This document shows positions 1 through 11,800 of a stretch of DNA of 64,000 bases, in pieces; position 1 is the first letter of the stretch, and every line of letters starts with the position of its first letter. Origin of the DNA: Oscheius onirici (lineage: Eukaryota; Nematoda; Chromadorea; Rhabditida; Rhabditidae); the NCBI GenBank assembly GCA_932521025.1, contig OW051470.1:10402501-10466500 (forward strand). Direction: 5' to 3'. Position numbers and translations under genes: made by a program. Under the pieces are notes generated by a model. It did not search any database. It saw nothing but the letters and a program-made list of their open reading frames with translations, and was not told the origin of the DNA.

Positions 1-414
1 TCTCCTATCAACCAAAGTTCACCGCTTTGAAGGCAGCGAATATGTCCTGCTGCTGACAAGAGAGTCATGGTACCGAGCTGAGGAGATTTGTCTCGAATGG
101 GGTGGTCATCTGGCTTCAGTTTCTACTCCGGAAGAGAACAAATTTCTGGCTTCTCTTCTCGATGGAGAAAGTGCGTGGATTGGCTTGAACGATGTACAGC
201 TGGAGAACGTTTACGTGAACACTGACCGGACGCAGAGCAAGTTTCGTTTCTGGTCTAAAGGTTTGCAGGAATAGAACACACGGAAATGTTGAGATTTTTA
301 GGACAGCCGGACAATCAAAATCACAACGAGAATTGTATCGAGATGACACGAACTGGCCAATGGGCAGATTTGTTGTGTCTGCTTCGGCGTCCCTTTTTCT
401 GCAAACGCTATTAA
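1..414 (+). CDS. C-type lectin domain protein, 3' part
   Basis: This is the C-terminal part of a C-type lectin gene whose 5' end lies outside the window. The reading frame starts with the codon at position 2. Exon 1-260 encodes a typical CTLD first half: ESWYRAEEICLEWGGHLAS, then a PEENKFL stretch and AWIGLND. A 41-nt intron (261-301) with acceptor TTTTTAG joins in phase 1 to the last exon (302-414), which gives GQPDNQNHNENC, then GQWADLLC and FFCKRY before TAA. QPDN sits where CTLDs carry their EPN/QPD sugar-selectivity triplet; QPD is usually linked to galactose-type binding. The canonical WND calcium motif appears as WAD, so calcium and sugar binding cannot be assumed. The conserved cysteines are present. 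A secreted protein is likely but the signal peptide is not in view. The gene converges on LSM4, with 88 bp between the two stop codons. Confidence 0.88.
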
Positions 415-502
415 CGTCTATGCAAAATATTGTCGAAATAGTATGCAATGTGACAGCTTTTATGGGAAATGAAATGAATACATACATTGAGAGATGAAAA
501 GG

Positions 503-1119
503 TTATTTTCCTCGTCCACGGAATCCTCCACGACCTCCTCCGCCTCCTCGTCCACCACGACCTCCTCTTTTGGCACGCTGTTGGTCCTTCTGCTGACGAC
601 GGACCTCGTTGACCTCATTTTTCACGAGATCTACTACCTGGAAAAAGGGTTTGTATGATTGTTTACAAACTTTGAGCAATATATCAACTTCGCTCGGCTA
701 TAAGTGCCTTTCTAGCGATAAAAAGGAGTAGCTTACCGTTTCAGGAATACGAAGATACTTGATAGTCGATCCACGCACGTAAACTTCGGCCATTTTGTAG
801 AATTTGTCTCCGTCCTGGAAGAAGACAGATTATTGAAACCTTTTTTGTTTAGGTTTACAATAAACTGAAAAAATTAGCTTTTCAGCGAAAGAAACGTGAA
901 AACTCATTGAAAAATAGACAAACCCCACCTTTGACGTGAAGATGACGTCTTTCAGGTGGACATTCATCCAGGCATCACAAGATTCTAAGTGTCCGTTGTA
1001 GGTTTCGCCATTCTTGAGCTCTACAAGCATCGGATTGTTCTGAGCCGAGCGTAGAAGAGATAACGGAAGCTGAAAGTTGATGGTTTAGTAGAGGAACCGC
1101 TGTAAACCGTTACCACCAT
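503..1119 (-). CDS. lsm-4: U6 snRNA-associated Sm-like protein LSm4
   Basis: LSm4 is a subunit of the LSm1-7 ring (cytoplasmic mRNA decapping) and the LSm2-8 ring (U6 snRNA binding in the nucleus). I assembled four exons on the minus strand: 1114-1119 (Met-Val only), 929-1069, 737-814 and 503-637, giving 119 aa. Sm1 motif residues [15 protein letters not shown] and the following [11 protein letters not shown] are clear; Sm2 is [15 protein letters not shown]. The C-terminus is an Arg/Gly-rich tail (GGRGGRGG and similar), typical of LSm4 and a methylation target in other animals. The two-codon first exon is supported because it yields MVLPLSLL, the usual LSm4 start, through a GTAACG donor. All junction phases agree. 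The gene is divergent from TMED2, so 1120-1697 probably holds both promoters. Confidence 0.95.
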
Positions 1120-1697
1120 GACGGAGACGTATTAGCTGGTTTATTTTACCTGAAAAATAATGATTTTTACGTGAAAATCGCAAAGAAAACAAAATCAAAT
1201 AAAAAAAATAATTTGGAAGCGTTTCGAACTGGCGAGTTAAAGGACTGTCTGCAAATCGCGGCGGCGCGACTTCAAATCTCCAGAAATGACACGTTGTTCC
1301 CATATTTTCCCCGTTTTTCATATAGTTTTGTTTAGTTTTCTCAACAACTTTGGCTCATAAACAAAAGAAAATGCTGTAATTTAAATCATTAAGCAGAAAA
1401 ATGTTAAAGGCAGGCGAATTCTTTTGGTAAAATCGATTTACAAGTCTCTTGAAGCCCTAGAAGTTGTTGCATGCGTACTTTTCTGTTATTGTTCTAAAAT
1501 TACATTAGAAACCTCAACAACAAGCTTGTAAGCAAATTTTAGCAGCTGATAATGAACTTTGCCATCTGAAAATCTCGTATTCAGCATAGTATTCAGCTTC
1601 CTTTGATAGACTTCGCTAAAAATTGGTGCTTATTCGCTTTCATCATTTTCCTCTTCTGAAAACCCTTTTCTGATATAAAAAGACTTCTAATGTCTTA
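1120..1697. other. Divergent intergenic region, LSM4/TMED2
   Basis: About 580 bp separate the LSM4 start (minus) from the TMED2 start (plus). It is AT-rich with several A/T runs. I see no convincing ORF, tRNA or repeat. It probably contains the promoters of both genes, but no specific site could be assigned. Confidence 0.5.
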
Positions 1698-1703
1698 TTT
1701 CAG
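1698..1703 (+). promoter_or_regulatory. Splice acceptor just upstream of the TMED2 ATG
   Basis: TTTCAG lies two bases before the TMED2 start codon (TTTCAG-CA-ATG). This is the arrangement expected for a spliced-leader trans-splice site in nematodes, though a cis-spliced 5' UTR exon is also possible. Confidence 0.5.
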
Positions 1704-1705
1704 CA

Positions 1706-2781
1706 ATGCTGGGTACACTTTTCGCCGTCTTGGCGTTGGTGATCTCCCCATCTGTCGGCTACTTTATTACAGTCGATGCAAATGAGGTAGGGATCTTTTT
1801 TTAAGTTTATTTTCAATGACAATCTTCCAGGAAATTTGCTTCTTCGATCGAGTCGTCTCGGGGACCAAGATTGGCCTGATGTTCGAAGTTGCGGAAGGCG
1901 GTTTCCTCGATATTGACGTCAGAGTGAGTGTTTATTCTTTTTCAATAACTCAAACATTGTCCTCTATAATTTGATTTCAGATTATCACACCCGACCAGAA
2001 AGAAATCTACAAGGGAGAGCGCGAATCTTCGGGCAAGTACACTTTCGCGGCCCACATGGACGGACAATACACCTACTGCTTCGGAAACAAAATGAGCACA
2101 ATGACGCCAAAGGTAATATTTTTAATCGTTCCTTTTTATGCAGTCATAATTAGAGCGTCATGTTCACTGTCGAACTCGTTGAGCCCCATCAGCAAGTCCA
2201 AGGAGCAGCAGCCAGTCAAGACCAAGGTTTGTTGAGCGTTAAATGTTCACTATGCCAAGCCAGGTGCAAGAGTGTCTGTTGTTGAGCGTCATTTTTCTAA
2301 AAAAAAATTTGTGTGTATCAGCTCGAAATTTGAAGCTGGCTAGCGAGAATGTTTTTCCCGTACGCCTATTTTACTAAAGCCGCTGAGTAGTGATACCGGC
2401 ATCATTTGTACTACTCCTTTTCGAGGATAAAAATAAGCTTTCAGCCGATCAATCCAAACTGGAGGAGATGATTCGAGAGCTGTCGTCTGCTTTGACGTCC
2501 GTCAAGCACGAACAAGAGTACATGGAGGTCAGAGAGCGTGTTCACAGATCCAGTAAGTTTCCCATTTTGATTTGTTTTACTGCTGAAACTTGTCGTTTCT
2601 TATCTCATCCTTGTCACTAGCTCAACTTTTCAACATCATAATCACGCTTATTTCAGTCAACGAGAACACAAATAGCCGGGTCGTGCTGTGGGCCGTCTTC
2701 GAAGCCATCGTCCTTTTGGCAATGACTGCTGGCCAGATCTGGTATCTCAAGAGGTTCTTCGAAGTCAGAACCGTCGTCTAA
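1706..2781 (+). CDS. sel-9: p24 cargo receptor TMED2 (emp24/gp25L family)
   Basis: TMED2 is a type I membrane protein cycling between ER and Golgi in COPI/COPII vesicles, acting as cargo receptor and coat adaptor. Six exons (1706-1786, 1831-1923, 1981-2112, 2154-2226, 2445-2552, 2657-2781) join in phase to 203 aa, the normal family length. A signal peptide ([18 protein letters not shown]) leads into the GOLD domain with EICFFDRV and YTYCFGN, which supply its two conserved cysteines. A coiled-coil segment ([16 protein letters not shown]) follows, then [20 protein letters not shown] as the start of the TM helix, and the cytosolic tail [12 protein letters not shown]. The FF motif (COP binding) and terminal VV identify the TMED2/p24-beta subfamily; C. 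elegans calls it SEL-9. The ATG was chosen because it gives the signal peptide and lies directly after an acceptor site. Confidence 0.95.
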
Positions 2782-2955
2782 ATCCCAACTTTTCGTCGTC
2801 TAAGAATTTCTGTCTATTTGTCCGTTTTAAGCGCCCCTTACTGCCATTTTTATATTGCCGCGCTCGTTTCGCAGCTCTAGGTATTTTCCTGCAACTTTTT
2901 TGGGTCCCTTTTCCGCTACTAAACGTACCTCCCCGCCCAAAATTTCATCTAATAT

Positions 2956-3249
2956 TGTTTATTTACTTGTCGGTGTTACGAGTCTGTTATTATGTCCCCC
3001 ATTTTTTCTCTGTGATGATTTCAAGGTAAAATCTATATATTTCTCCCATCTTATCTGCTCATCACGGATTGCCATCTGGTTGCGCAACAGCCCCATCTCA
3101 AGCTCCTTGGGCAGAGCCGACGGGTCAAGGAGAGCATGTCTTTGTGACAAGGCAGGGTCAACAGACCGAGGAAAATGTGGAATTAAAGAGGCGAATAACC
3201 TTGACCAGCTAGTGGAGAAGCTTTTTTCACTCAATTCAATTATTTCCAC
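2956..3249 (-). other. Possible minus-strand terminal coding exon, unknown product
   Basis: I do not recognise this. On the minus strand the frame is open and protein-like, with residues such as LDPSALPKELEMGLLRNQ, then MAIRDEQIRWEKYI, and ends at TAA (2956-2958). Third codon positions in that core are mostly G or C, unlike the AT-rich surroundings. The stretch begins with GTG rather than ATG, so if real it is a 3' exon. A candidate first exon on the same strand starts with ATG at 4743 (MSRSFNWIEPKQ, followed by a GTAAAA donor), but I could not link the two. It may be chance. Confidence 0.25.
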
Positions 3250-4274
3250 CTGGATCGAGTGAAAGAAAGGAGCGCCGCCTTTGCGTCTAGCCCGAGAAGA
3301 CCTTTTGTCACCTCTCCCGAAGGCTAATTGTGCTCCAGTTAGCGGGAGTTTGGAAAGGTCAAAATGTTGTCTCTTTCTGCTAACAATTGTCCTTTGGTGT
3401 AAATGTTGTGCCTACGCTTATTTAATATAATTGCTTACTATCGTAAAATCAACTGCCGGCAACAAACGCCAACTGTACCATGTAAAACTCCTGATTTTTT
3501 TCTGTGTTGTTTTCAAAAGAACAGAGGACAGCAACGTTTCGAAACTCGACAAGAGATGTCAAGGCGAGATACCCTCCACAGATTTGTCTGTTCTTTCTTG
3601 TTCGGAAATGCAAAAAGATGCTTGAGATTGGAACAACAGACAAGACATCTGAGCTTATTGTAAATAAAGTTCCTGTCATTCAGAAACTTCCTTGACCTAG
3701 AGATTGTAGGTTAACTGTCTGAGCCTTTCAGAAGAACTGAATCGCGGGTCAAAGACGAAAACCACTGGATGTCCTTTTTAATAACTGCCGTCTGACGAAC
3801 CGTATTTTATGGGCGTTTCGCCTCGAGACTGCCAAGTAGGTCGGCTTGGCCGTTCTTTTCCCACAAAACTGAAGAATCTTTGCCTGTCACCGCAAGCATC
3901 AGTCGGCGAAGGTCAAGTTGAGCGAGTTCATCGCGATAGCCACCCCATTGGGGGAGGGGAAATCCCGAAGAACATTCTGCCATCCGAAGACGGATGACTG
4001 ATAACCATCAACAAATCCTATCACTTTTGCCTGTTCCTGTGGGGTTTACACCTCCATTCCGCGAGTAAATAGGAAATTCAAATGACTCTCATGCTCTCAG
4101 TCTTTTTTTCTAATCCATGACTCTGTTTCTCTGGCCTTTTTTCTTCCATATGCCAATATCCCTTTTTCTATCCCTTACCGCTACCCCATCTCTTTGTTCT
4201 TGTTACTCAATATCTCTGTTTCTCACCCAATTAAAACTCTAGTCCTGTACCAGAAAAAGTTGATTCTGTTGCTA

Positions 4275-4493
4275 CGGTCTGTTCAAAACGAAGAGGGACT
4301 ACCATAAGATTTTAGCTCTTCCCTCGAGACCCACTTAGCACACAAACATTGGATACTCAGCCAACAAATTCCAACTTTCGCTGCGTATCTTTTTTAAATG
4401 TGCTGTCTGGGTATCCAACTTTTGCGTACTAAGTGGGTCTCGAAGGGAAGAGCTAAAATCTTACAGTAATCCCTCTTCTTTTTGAACAGACCA
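4275..4493. mobile_element. TA-flanked fold-back MITE (219 bp)
   Basis: The ends are near-perfect inverted repeats: left CGGTCTGTTCAAAACGAAGA, right end reverse-complemented TGGTCTGTTCAAAAAGAAGA. The similarity continues inward for about 70-90 bp through a shared GATTTTAGCTCTTCCC segment. Both ends abut TA (4273-4274 and 4494-4495), the target duplication of the Tc1/mariner superfamily. No ORF for a transposase is present, so it is non-autonomous. The element would fold into a long hairpin as single strand or RNA. Confidence 0.8.
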
Positions 4494-5689
4494 TAGAAAG
4501 AGAGGCGAGATTGTTCTAATGACCAGTACAAGATTGCCATCTTTTCTTGGAAATGTTTGTCTTTATTAGTAGGTCATTTGCACCGCTAACCTTGAGAGAC
4601 TCTCTTGGTTTTGCCTGTGATTCACACACAAAATGCGCACTTTTGCCGAGACAAGCAATCGGTCGACGAGGTGGGCGGCTCTCCTTGACCCCCATCATTG
4701 TTTTTACCTGCTTTGGCTCTATCCAGTTAAAGGAACGAGACATTCCTCCGACTCCTCCGTTTACAGTCTCTTCACCTCCAGCCGGCAGTTCTCACAGCTT
4801 TGAGTCGAGGTCGCTCTTTACGGCGGAGGGGTAAGGGAAATAAAAAACCTCTTGTTAGTTATCTTGTTTTTGGATTTAGGAAATGGTCCTTACCAGTTGT
4901 CGTATCTCTAAGATCACTTTTATTTTTGCACAATCACAGTTCTGTGAAAAACAAACAGAAAGATAGACGAGCAGAATGAGAACCATGCATTCAAATACTA
5001 AATGAGTGTGAGACAGAGAGATTTTAGATTTTTTTGGAAGTTAACAAGCTTTTTAGTTATCAGTCCTTTTTACCATAGGTGTCAGTTTACTCCGCTCTGA
5101 AAAAATCGGGCAATCGGAAGGTCATTTCAGTTTAAAGTAACCCAGTGGTCTTCTCCCTATAGCTGGATTGATATGACCGACAAAAATTTTGCCAAAATCT
5201 TTGAGAAAGAAAGGCCAAAGTGTCAAGGCCTGTTGTGTTCCGACTCACAAATACCTTTCACTTTTACTACCTACCCGAGACTCCCGCTCCCTCTCAGAAA
5301 TTGGTCTCCCGACTGGAGCTCTCCGTCCCATCCCCTAATTTGGGTTGTCATAAAAGTCAGCGATTGGATATCTTCAAAGACCTTGCTTTTAATGTGTGCT
5401 GGAGAGAGGTACAAGAAGCCGGTAATTGCTCAGAGGCTGTGTCTCCTGACTCCTGCAGACCAACCAAAGGTGTCCCGAATGTGTCCCATTTTATCAAGAG
5501 TAATATCAGCTTTTTTTCCAATTACTCATTTTCCGCCTTATTTGTCTAAACACTGTTTTTCATCCTTGACCTCTTCGGAACGTCTTCTATTTCCTAATCG
5601 GAACACCTTCAGATCCCCATTCTTCCTTTTTCCTGGTCCAATGACCCGAATCCCTTTTTCTGCTTGAACAGTTCCTCAAAACATTCATC

Positions 5690-5709
5690 TCTCTCTCTCT
5701 CTCTCTCTT
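5690..5709 (+). repeat. (CT)n microsatellite
   Basis: About ten CT dinucleotides about 100 bp upstream of the FBN-1-like start codon. It sits in the probable promoter/5' UTR intron and could be a polymorphic marker. Confidence 0.9.
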
Positions 5710-5781
5710 CCTTATGGCAGGGGTCGTGACTCTGCACAAAGCCACATTCTTGACTATTTTCTTTACAGTGCTGACCTCTGT

Positions 5782-5787
5782 TTTCAG
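5782..5787 (+). promoter_or_regulatory. Splice acceptor before the FBN-1-like start
   Basis: TTTCAG at 5782-5787 (inside GTTTTCAG) precedes a 23-nt leader and the ATG at 5811. This fits either trans-splicing or a cis-spliced 5' UTR intron. Confidence 0.45.
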
Positions 5788-5810
5788 CCGGTAGCTCCAT
5801 CACACAAAAC

Positions 5811-8800
5811 ATGGGCGGTTGGAGCTGGACTGGGCTGGTCCCAGTGGTGCTCCTGGCCTGCCTTACCGGCACCACGGCCATTTCCAAGAATTTCGTCAAC
5901 AGTTCGCTGCCGGACAGCAAGTACACATTTGTTGTCAACTTTGACTTCAGCCAGGTCATTTGTCAACACAGGTATGTTTCTGTTTCTCTGATTTGCTGCA
6001 AACGGCTTTCTTTCAGTGAAGACAAAGCCGATCTCCATGTGCACGAGATGAGTATTCTCTGTGACGGAAAGCAGGACTGCTACACGAATCCGGCCATCCA
6101 CGACGAGAGTTTTCCGTACTGTGGTGAGTTCAGGGATCTTTGAACGCTTCTCTATTGAAATCATGCGCCAAATTTAGTTCCTCTGCCCCATTGCGGGATG
6201 AGTACACAGACAGCACACAATCAACACTTGCCGACAGAATTAGGTCGACAGAATTTTGCCAAGGCCGAGAAGGGCACACCGCGTTTTCCTGTCATTAGTT
6301 TTAAAAAAATTTCGAAAGCTATGTTGGAGGAAGGGGTCCTGTCTGTACCAGGGACGACTGTTCCCACGAGCCTAATTGGGTTACGATCCTGTGAGAGAGG
6401 TAAACCAATCAACTTGCCGCGAGACTGGAGGTCGAGATAATCCTCCGGAAAAAAGGGTCCCGTCTTGGGCACATACGTATTTGAAGGGAGACGAATCATT
6501 TTCAGAGAAGAAATGCAATTCGACGTGTAACGATCGCGGAGCATGTCTCTACGACGGACAACAAGCCCAATGCTACTGTAACTCGGGCTTTTCTGGTCCC
6601 TCTTGTGAATTCATCGGTTTGCATTTTATTCCCACAATTAGACATGTGCGCTTGGACCGGCTGAGAAAAAAATTGCCTTCAGTGCGGCGGGCAAAAGAAA
6701 CTCAGCACGCTTTTTTTCTGTTTTTTTTTTGTGCTTCCCCAGTCATTGTGAACAAATACCGACTGCCACAGAAAAAAGTGAAGCAAAAAAGACAAATCCG
6801 CAAAGAAAAACGAAAAATAAGACGAAATTCGCGAAAAATAAGACAAAACTCGTGTTTTTCGTACGGAACTTCAATTTTCTTTGCGGATTCATCTTCTTTT
6901 GCCTAACTTTTTTCTGTACTAGCTGGTATTTGTTCACAATGACTGGAGAAACATCAAAAACCCAGAAAAATAGCGTGCTAAATTTCTTTTGCCCGCCGCA
7001 CTGAAAGCAATTTTTTTCCCAGCCGGTCCAAACGCACATGTCTACTCACAATTCATCTTTATTCTTTAGACAAAAACGAGTGTCTCGAACGACCGTGCCA
7101 TCTAATGGCCGACTGTCTCAATACTCCTGTCGGCTACTCCTGCGCCTGTCGACCAGGATTCTTTGGAGATGGCTATCACTGTGCTGGTCAGTACATCAGA
7201 CTGCGTGTATTTGACAAAAGTTTTAGATTTGGACGAATGCAGCACTCCTACTCTCTGCCCAGAACATTCGGTTTGCGTCAATTTGCCTGGAACTTATTAC
7301 TGCAATTGTACTGAAGGATTTGCTCAGAAAGGAGACTCTCTACGGGCCAAATGCCTTGATATCGATGAATGCCAGCTGGGTACACACAAATGTACAAAGG
7401 GACAACTTTGTGAGAATACGGTAGAGGGGGAAAAGTTCAGAGTAACGAAATTGACTAGATCGGGAGCTATACCTGTGTCTCGGGATGTACTGATGGCTAT
7501 GAACTAATCGAAGGAGAATGTAAAGATATTGACGAATGCAAGAGGACAAACATTTGTGGATCAAGAGCTGAATGTTTCAACTCGCCTGGAAGTTATTCTT
7601 GCGTCTGTGAGGAGGGAATGACTGGCGATGGATTGACTTGTGAACGTAATAAATTGCGTAGGGAACATTGAATACATCCTTTTAGCTGTCACCGACTGCA
7701 GTCAGAGAGAAGACGTCTGTGACCGTCATGCTTACTGTCTCACCGATTTCAAGATGTGTGTTTGTGCAGCAGGCTTTGCCGGAGATGGAATCACTTGTCA
7801 TGGTAAGCAGACAGAGTCACGGAATAACTTACTGTCTTGCAGATGTGAACGAATGCGAAGCCAAAGCTGAGCCGTGCAAAAACCAGAAAGGAACCCGCTG
7901 TGTAAATATCGTAGGAGGACACATCTGCTGTGCTGAAGGATCGGACGATGAGCGGTGTATCGAAGAACAGGGTGTCTTTTGTGCAGGAGGATGTGGAGCT
8001 CATGCTTACTGTGGAAACAAGACCTGTGAATGCCTGCCAGGATTTTCTGGAGATCCTGTCAAAAAATGTCTGGATGTCAACGAGTGCGATGCCGATAATA
8101 TCTGTCCAGGAGTTGGACAGTGGTGCGTCAATGTTATGGGTAGCTTTATGTGCTGCTCCGAACATAGCAAGGAGCCAGAATGCCAGGCGAGAAACACAGT
8201 TTGTTTGAAGACTACTACCAAGTTTAGGGTTATCATGTGTTCACAAACATCGACGGAACTACGGCTATTCTTCAGACTAACAGTTCCAAACAAGTTGTGG
8301 TTTCAAACGAGCAAGGAGAAAAGGGAGTCAGTCATCAGGGTGGCTTCATTGCCGTGGGAAAAGGAGTCATCAGAGCGAATGGAAGTATTCCTAGCATCAG
8401 CGTCTTATCCAGTAAGTTGTTCAACTCTGTCTATCTGTACTGTTAAGTGGAAAAATTGTCCATTTATCCAAGGAAATGAGAAAAACAGTCCCCTAAATGA
8501 GTAAAATAGCAAAAAACTTTTTATTCAGCGGGGATCGAACCAGAAACCCCCTGGATAGCCAGACAACGATGTTATCCACTCGGCCATGGGGACTCTTTTC
8601 ACACCCGTATCGCGTCGCCGGGCTTGGTTAATGACCAGCAAAATTAAGAAATTTCACCTTTTTACAAGTTCCTTTCAAATATCAAAAGACTACCCTGTGA
8701 ATGCAGAGGTTGAGAAGTATTTTTGAAACTTTTAACTGAAGAGAATAACCGTTGTTCGCTGCCTCTTTGTTTAGTGCTCTTTGCCTTTTCGTTCATCTGC

Positions 8801-11800
8801 CTCGTCTTATAAATAAACCTTGTTCAGAACGTCCCTGTTCATCCTACTGTCCCTACAACTCGAAATGTGTCAACGGCTACTGCGAATGTCTGAATGGTTT
8901 TGGAGGAAACGTCCACCTTGGCTGTGAGGACATCAACGAATGTCTAGTCGGTTCTCCCTGTGGCGAAGAGACGTCGGACAACTGGTGTGCCAACACTGAG
9001 GGAAGCTTCACATGTTGTACTAGGAACAGTACTGAAGAAAACTGCTGGGGTGAGTAATATGCCTGAGTTCTGTCCCCTCGCTTTTGCTGCTTCCCCCTTT
9101 TTTTGTGTTCCTTCTGCCTGGGCTGCTTGCTTCTATGTTTTCGTTTGGCAGGCCTGGAAATATTCCGTGATGCAGACGGACATGTTCGCCTGTCGACGAA
9201 TCAAGACGATGATCAGACCTTTGCGGCTTCTTTGAACGGCACTGACAGAGAGGAAGTTCTCAGTCATAAGATTCATGAGGTAAATCTATGCTAAAAAGAA
9301 TTAAAATTTTATCAGTTTACAAACTCTTCGGAAGGAGGAGCAATTCTTGTGGTAAAGCAGAAAGTGCCGAGTGACGTTACCATGCTGAAGCCGGATTCTG
9401 GAGAGATGGGACTGGAAATTATTGGAGACGACATTAGAAAAGGTTTTTTTTAACAAGATTACTGTGAATTCTTGTATTTCAGAGACTCCGGAACAACCAA
9501 CTTCGACCACTCCAGATTCTTCTATCGGATTGACTGGAATCGTGTCAACACTGGGTGGTCTTTCAACTTCCACCACATCTATTCCCGTTACTGAAATTCC
9601 AATTCACACACCGGGGAAGACGGCTCTCCTCTCCCAGAATGGAACTACAGTATTGATTCTACCCTCTACTTTGAGTTCAGTAGAATCCACTACTCGCAGT
9701 GTTGAAGATGGAGATATGTTGGGAAAAGCAACAACCTTAGACGGACACATCAACGTTAGATTCACGACGCTTGAAGAGATCAACAAGAACCCAAATGAGA
9801 CCAATACAACCCAGGCGCCGAAAACTGTCATCGATGGAGATAATGTGGGAGAAGAGAGTCTTACTCAGAAAAGTATTGGCAAAAATGTGACTGATGGAGA
9901 TGGTGCAGGAGATGTCAAAGTCGTTGACACACTTGTGGGAACCACAAAATCTCCAAAGGAAAAAGAGGTCGATTCGGAAAAGGAGGGTCTGGAAATTGTT
10001 GCTCTTCCAACGAAGCCGCCTACTGAGACCAGAAAAGAGGAAAATCCAGGACCAAGAACGACTGTTAGTGAAGTGGAAGCAGCTACTCCCAGTCCCACTA
10101 CGGATTTAGAAGAAGGATCAGGTGAACATCCAAAAATTGCTGAGGATGGCGGAGAAAATGAGGACAAGGGAAAAGATCAGAAGACTGGCTCAAAGACTGG
10201 TAGGAATTGAGAACCAATTAAATCTAAGTTGTCATTTTTCAGTTGTTTCTGACAGAGAAGAGTCTGGCAGCGGAGGATCGAAGCAGCTGACCATAACGGG
10301 CAGCCGTGAACATAAGGCTCCTGAAAGTGATGTCCACGGAGGAGATGGCTCTGAACAGATTCGAGGAGAGTCTGGTGCAACAGTAAGTTTGACATTTTCT
10401 CTTTCTCTTTTTTTTTACATCTTGATTAGCTCTGCTTTAGACTCCATCCACGACTGATGAAACCGGCCTGGAGATTGTTTGGAAGGGCACTCCGACGACT
10501 TCAATAGGCTCTTCAGGAACTACAGTATCTCCTAAAAAAAAAACAACAGTCTCATCTGAAGGAGCGGTGACTGGAAAAGGAGCATCTGGATCATCATCCT
10601 CTGGTTCATCAGTCACGGTTGTATCTATTTCTTCGAAAGAAAGTGGTTTGTGAGACAGCGATAATTTCCCCCAACGTTAGTTCCAGAACCAAAGGACGCT
10701 CAGAAACAGCTTACCCTGACCAGTAGCAAGGAACAGAGACCACCAGAGACTGACATTCATGGCGGAGACGGTTCTGACAGTATTGAAGAATCAACTGGTA
10801 GAACTTCGGTAACGATTTGTGAAAAACATTATATTGTTGCTTTTAGACAGAGCCAACTACTGGAGAAACTGGCCTTGAGATTGTGTACAGGGGTTCTACC
10901 ACTCCTTCTGGATTATCACGATCATCTGGAACCAGTACTGTCTCTCAAAAAGCTATCAGCACTCCTTCTGGATCTACCACTATTGGTCAAGCAACCACAT
11001 CTTCGACTATTTTTGGTCAAGAAACAACTCCTTCTAGCTCCAGTGCCTCTCCTTCGACGACTGGTGGTCAAGAAACCAAAAACAATGCCTCTGGCTCGAC
11101 TATTACCAATAGCAAAGAAACTTCCACTACTCCTTCTGTGACCGCTTCATCTGTTGGAAATGTCACAACTGACTCACCTACTTTACAAACGAGCAAGACT
11201 GAAACTTCTGAACCGCCCGATTCTTCAGCAACCGGCGAGAATGGCATGTCTGGTTCCGGTTCCAGTGAGACGATCATATCCGGTTCAACTCCCGAAAACT
11301 TGCCAGAGACTACCGGAACTACTAGAGAAGGACATCTCCACGTTTCTATTGGTCCGACAGAGGCTACGACACAGGAAGCTGGCTTGGAAATTGTACACGT
11401 TCCGACGGAGCCTAGTACACATAAAGGCGAAGAAAATACTACGCCATCTGGAGAGGAGACGACTCCTAAACCTCTTGAGACTAGAACTGGAGAATCTGAG
11501 ACAACCACTTTATCTTCTTCGGGTTCTACAGCTGAAACTGGTCTGGAAATTGTTGCAGTGACTACGACACTTTCTTCTTCTACAGTATCCTCAGCAACTA
11601 CGACACTCCCTTCTTCAGAATCTAGTAAACCAACATCTTCCATAACAGCTACATCTTCCGGACCCGAGTCAGCGACTCCCTCTATTGAGACGACTTCACC
11701 TGGAGAAACTGGTCTGGAAATTGGTGGAACAAGTGTAACATCTACTGGGCCAACAACTACTCTGCCTGATTTTGTTCTGAGTGTCTCTCCAAAAACTGAC

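Larger units (their letters stand above)
2782..5810. other. 3 kb intergenic region between TMED2 and the FBN-1-like gene
   Basis: It contains TMED2 3' sequence, one possible minus-strand coding stretch (2956-3249), a TA-flanked fold-back element (4275-4493) and a CT microsatellite (5690-5709). The remaining short ORFs lack recognisable domains. The segment near 5788 is probably the 5' UTR of the FBN-1-like gene. Confidence 0.5.

Noticed and set aside
6729-7039. Overlapping ORFs on both strands of about 91-98 codons
   Set aside because: They mirror each other because the whole segment is a palindromic MITE; the peptides are Lys/Phe-rich low-complexity sequence.
8529-8595. Functional tRNA gene (minus strand)
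   Set aside because: A- and B-box-like motifs are present, but acceptor, anticodon and T stems do not pair well, and a second copy differs by a large indel in the anticodon/variable region.
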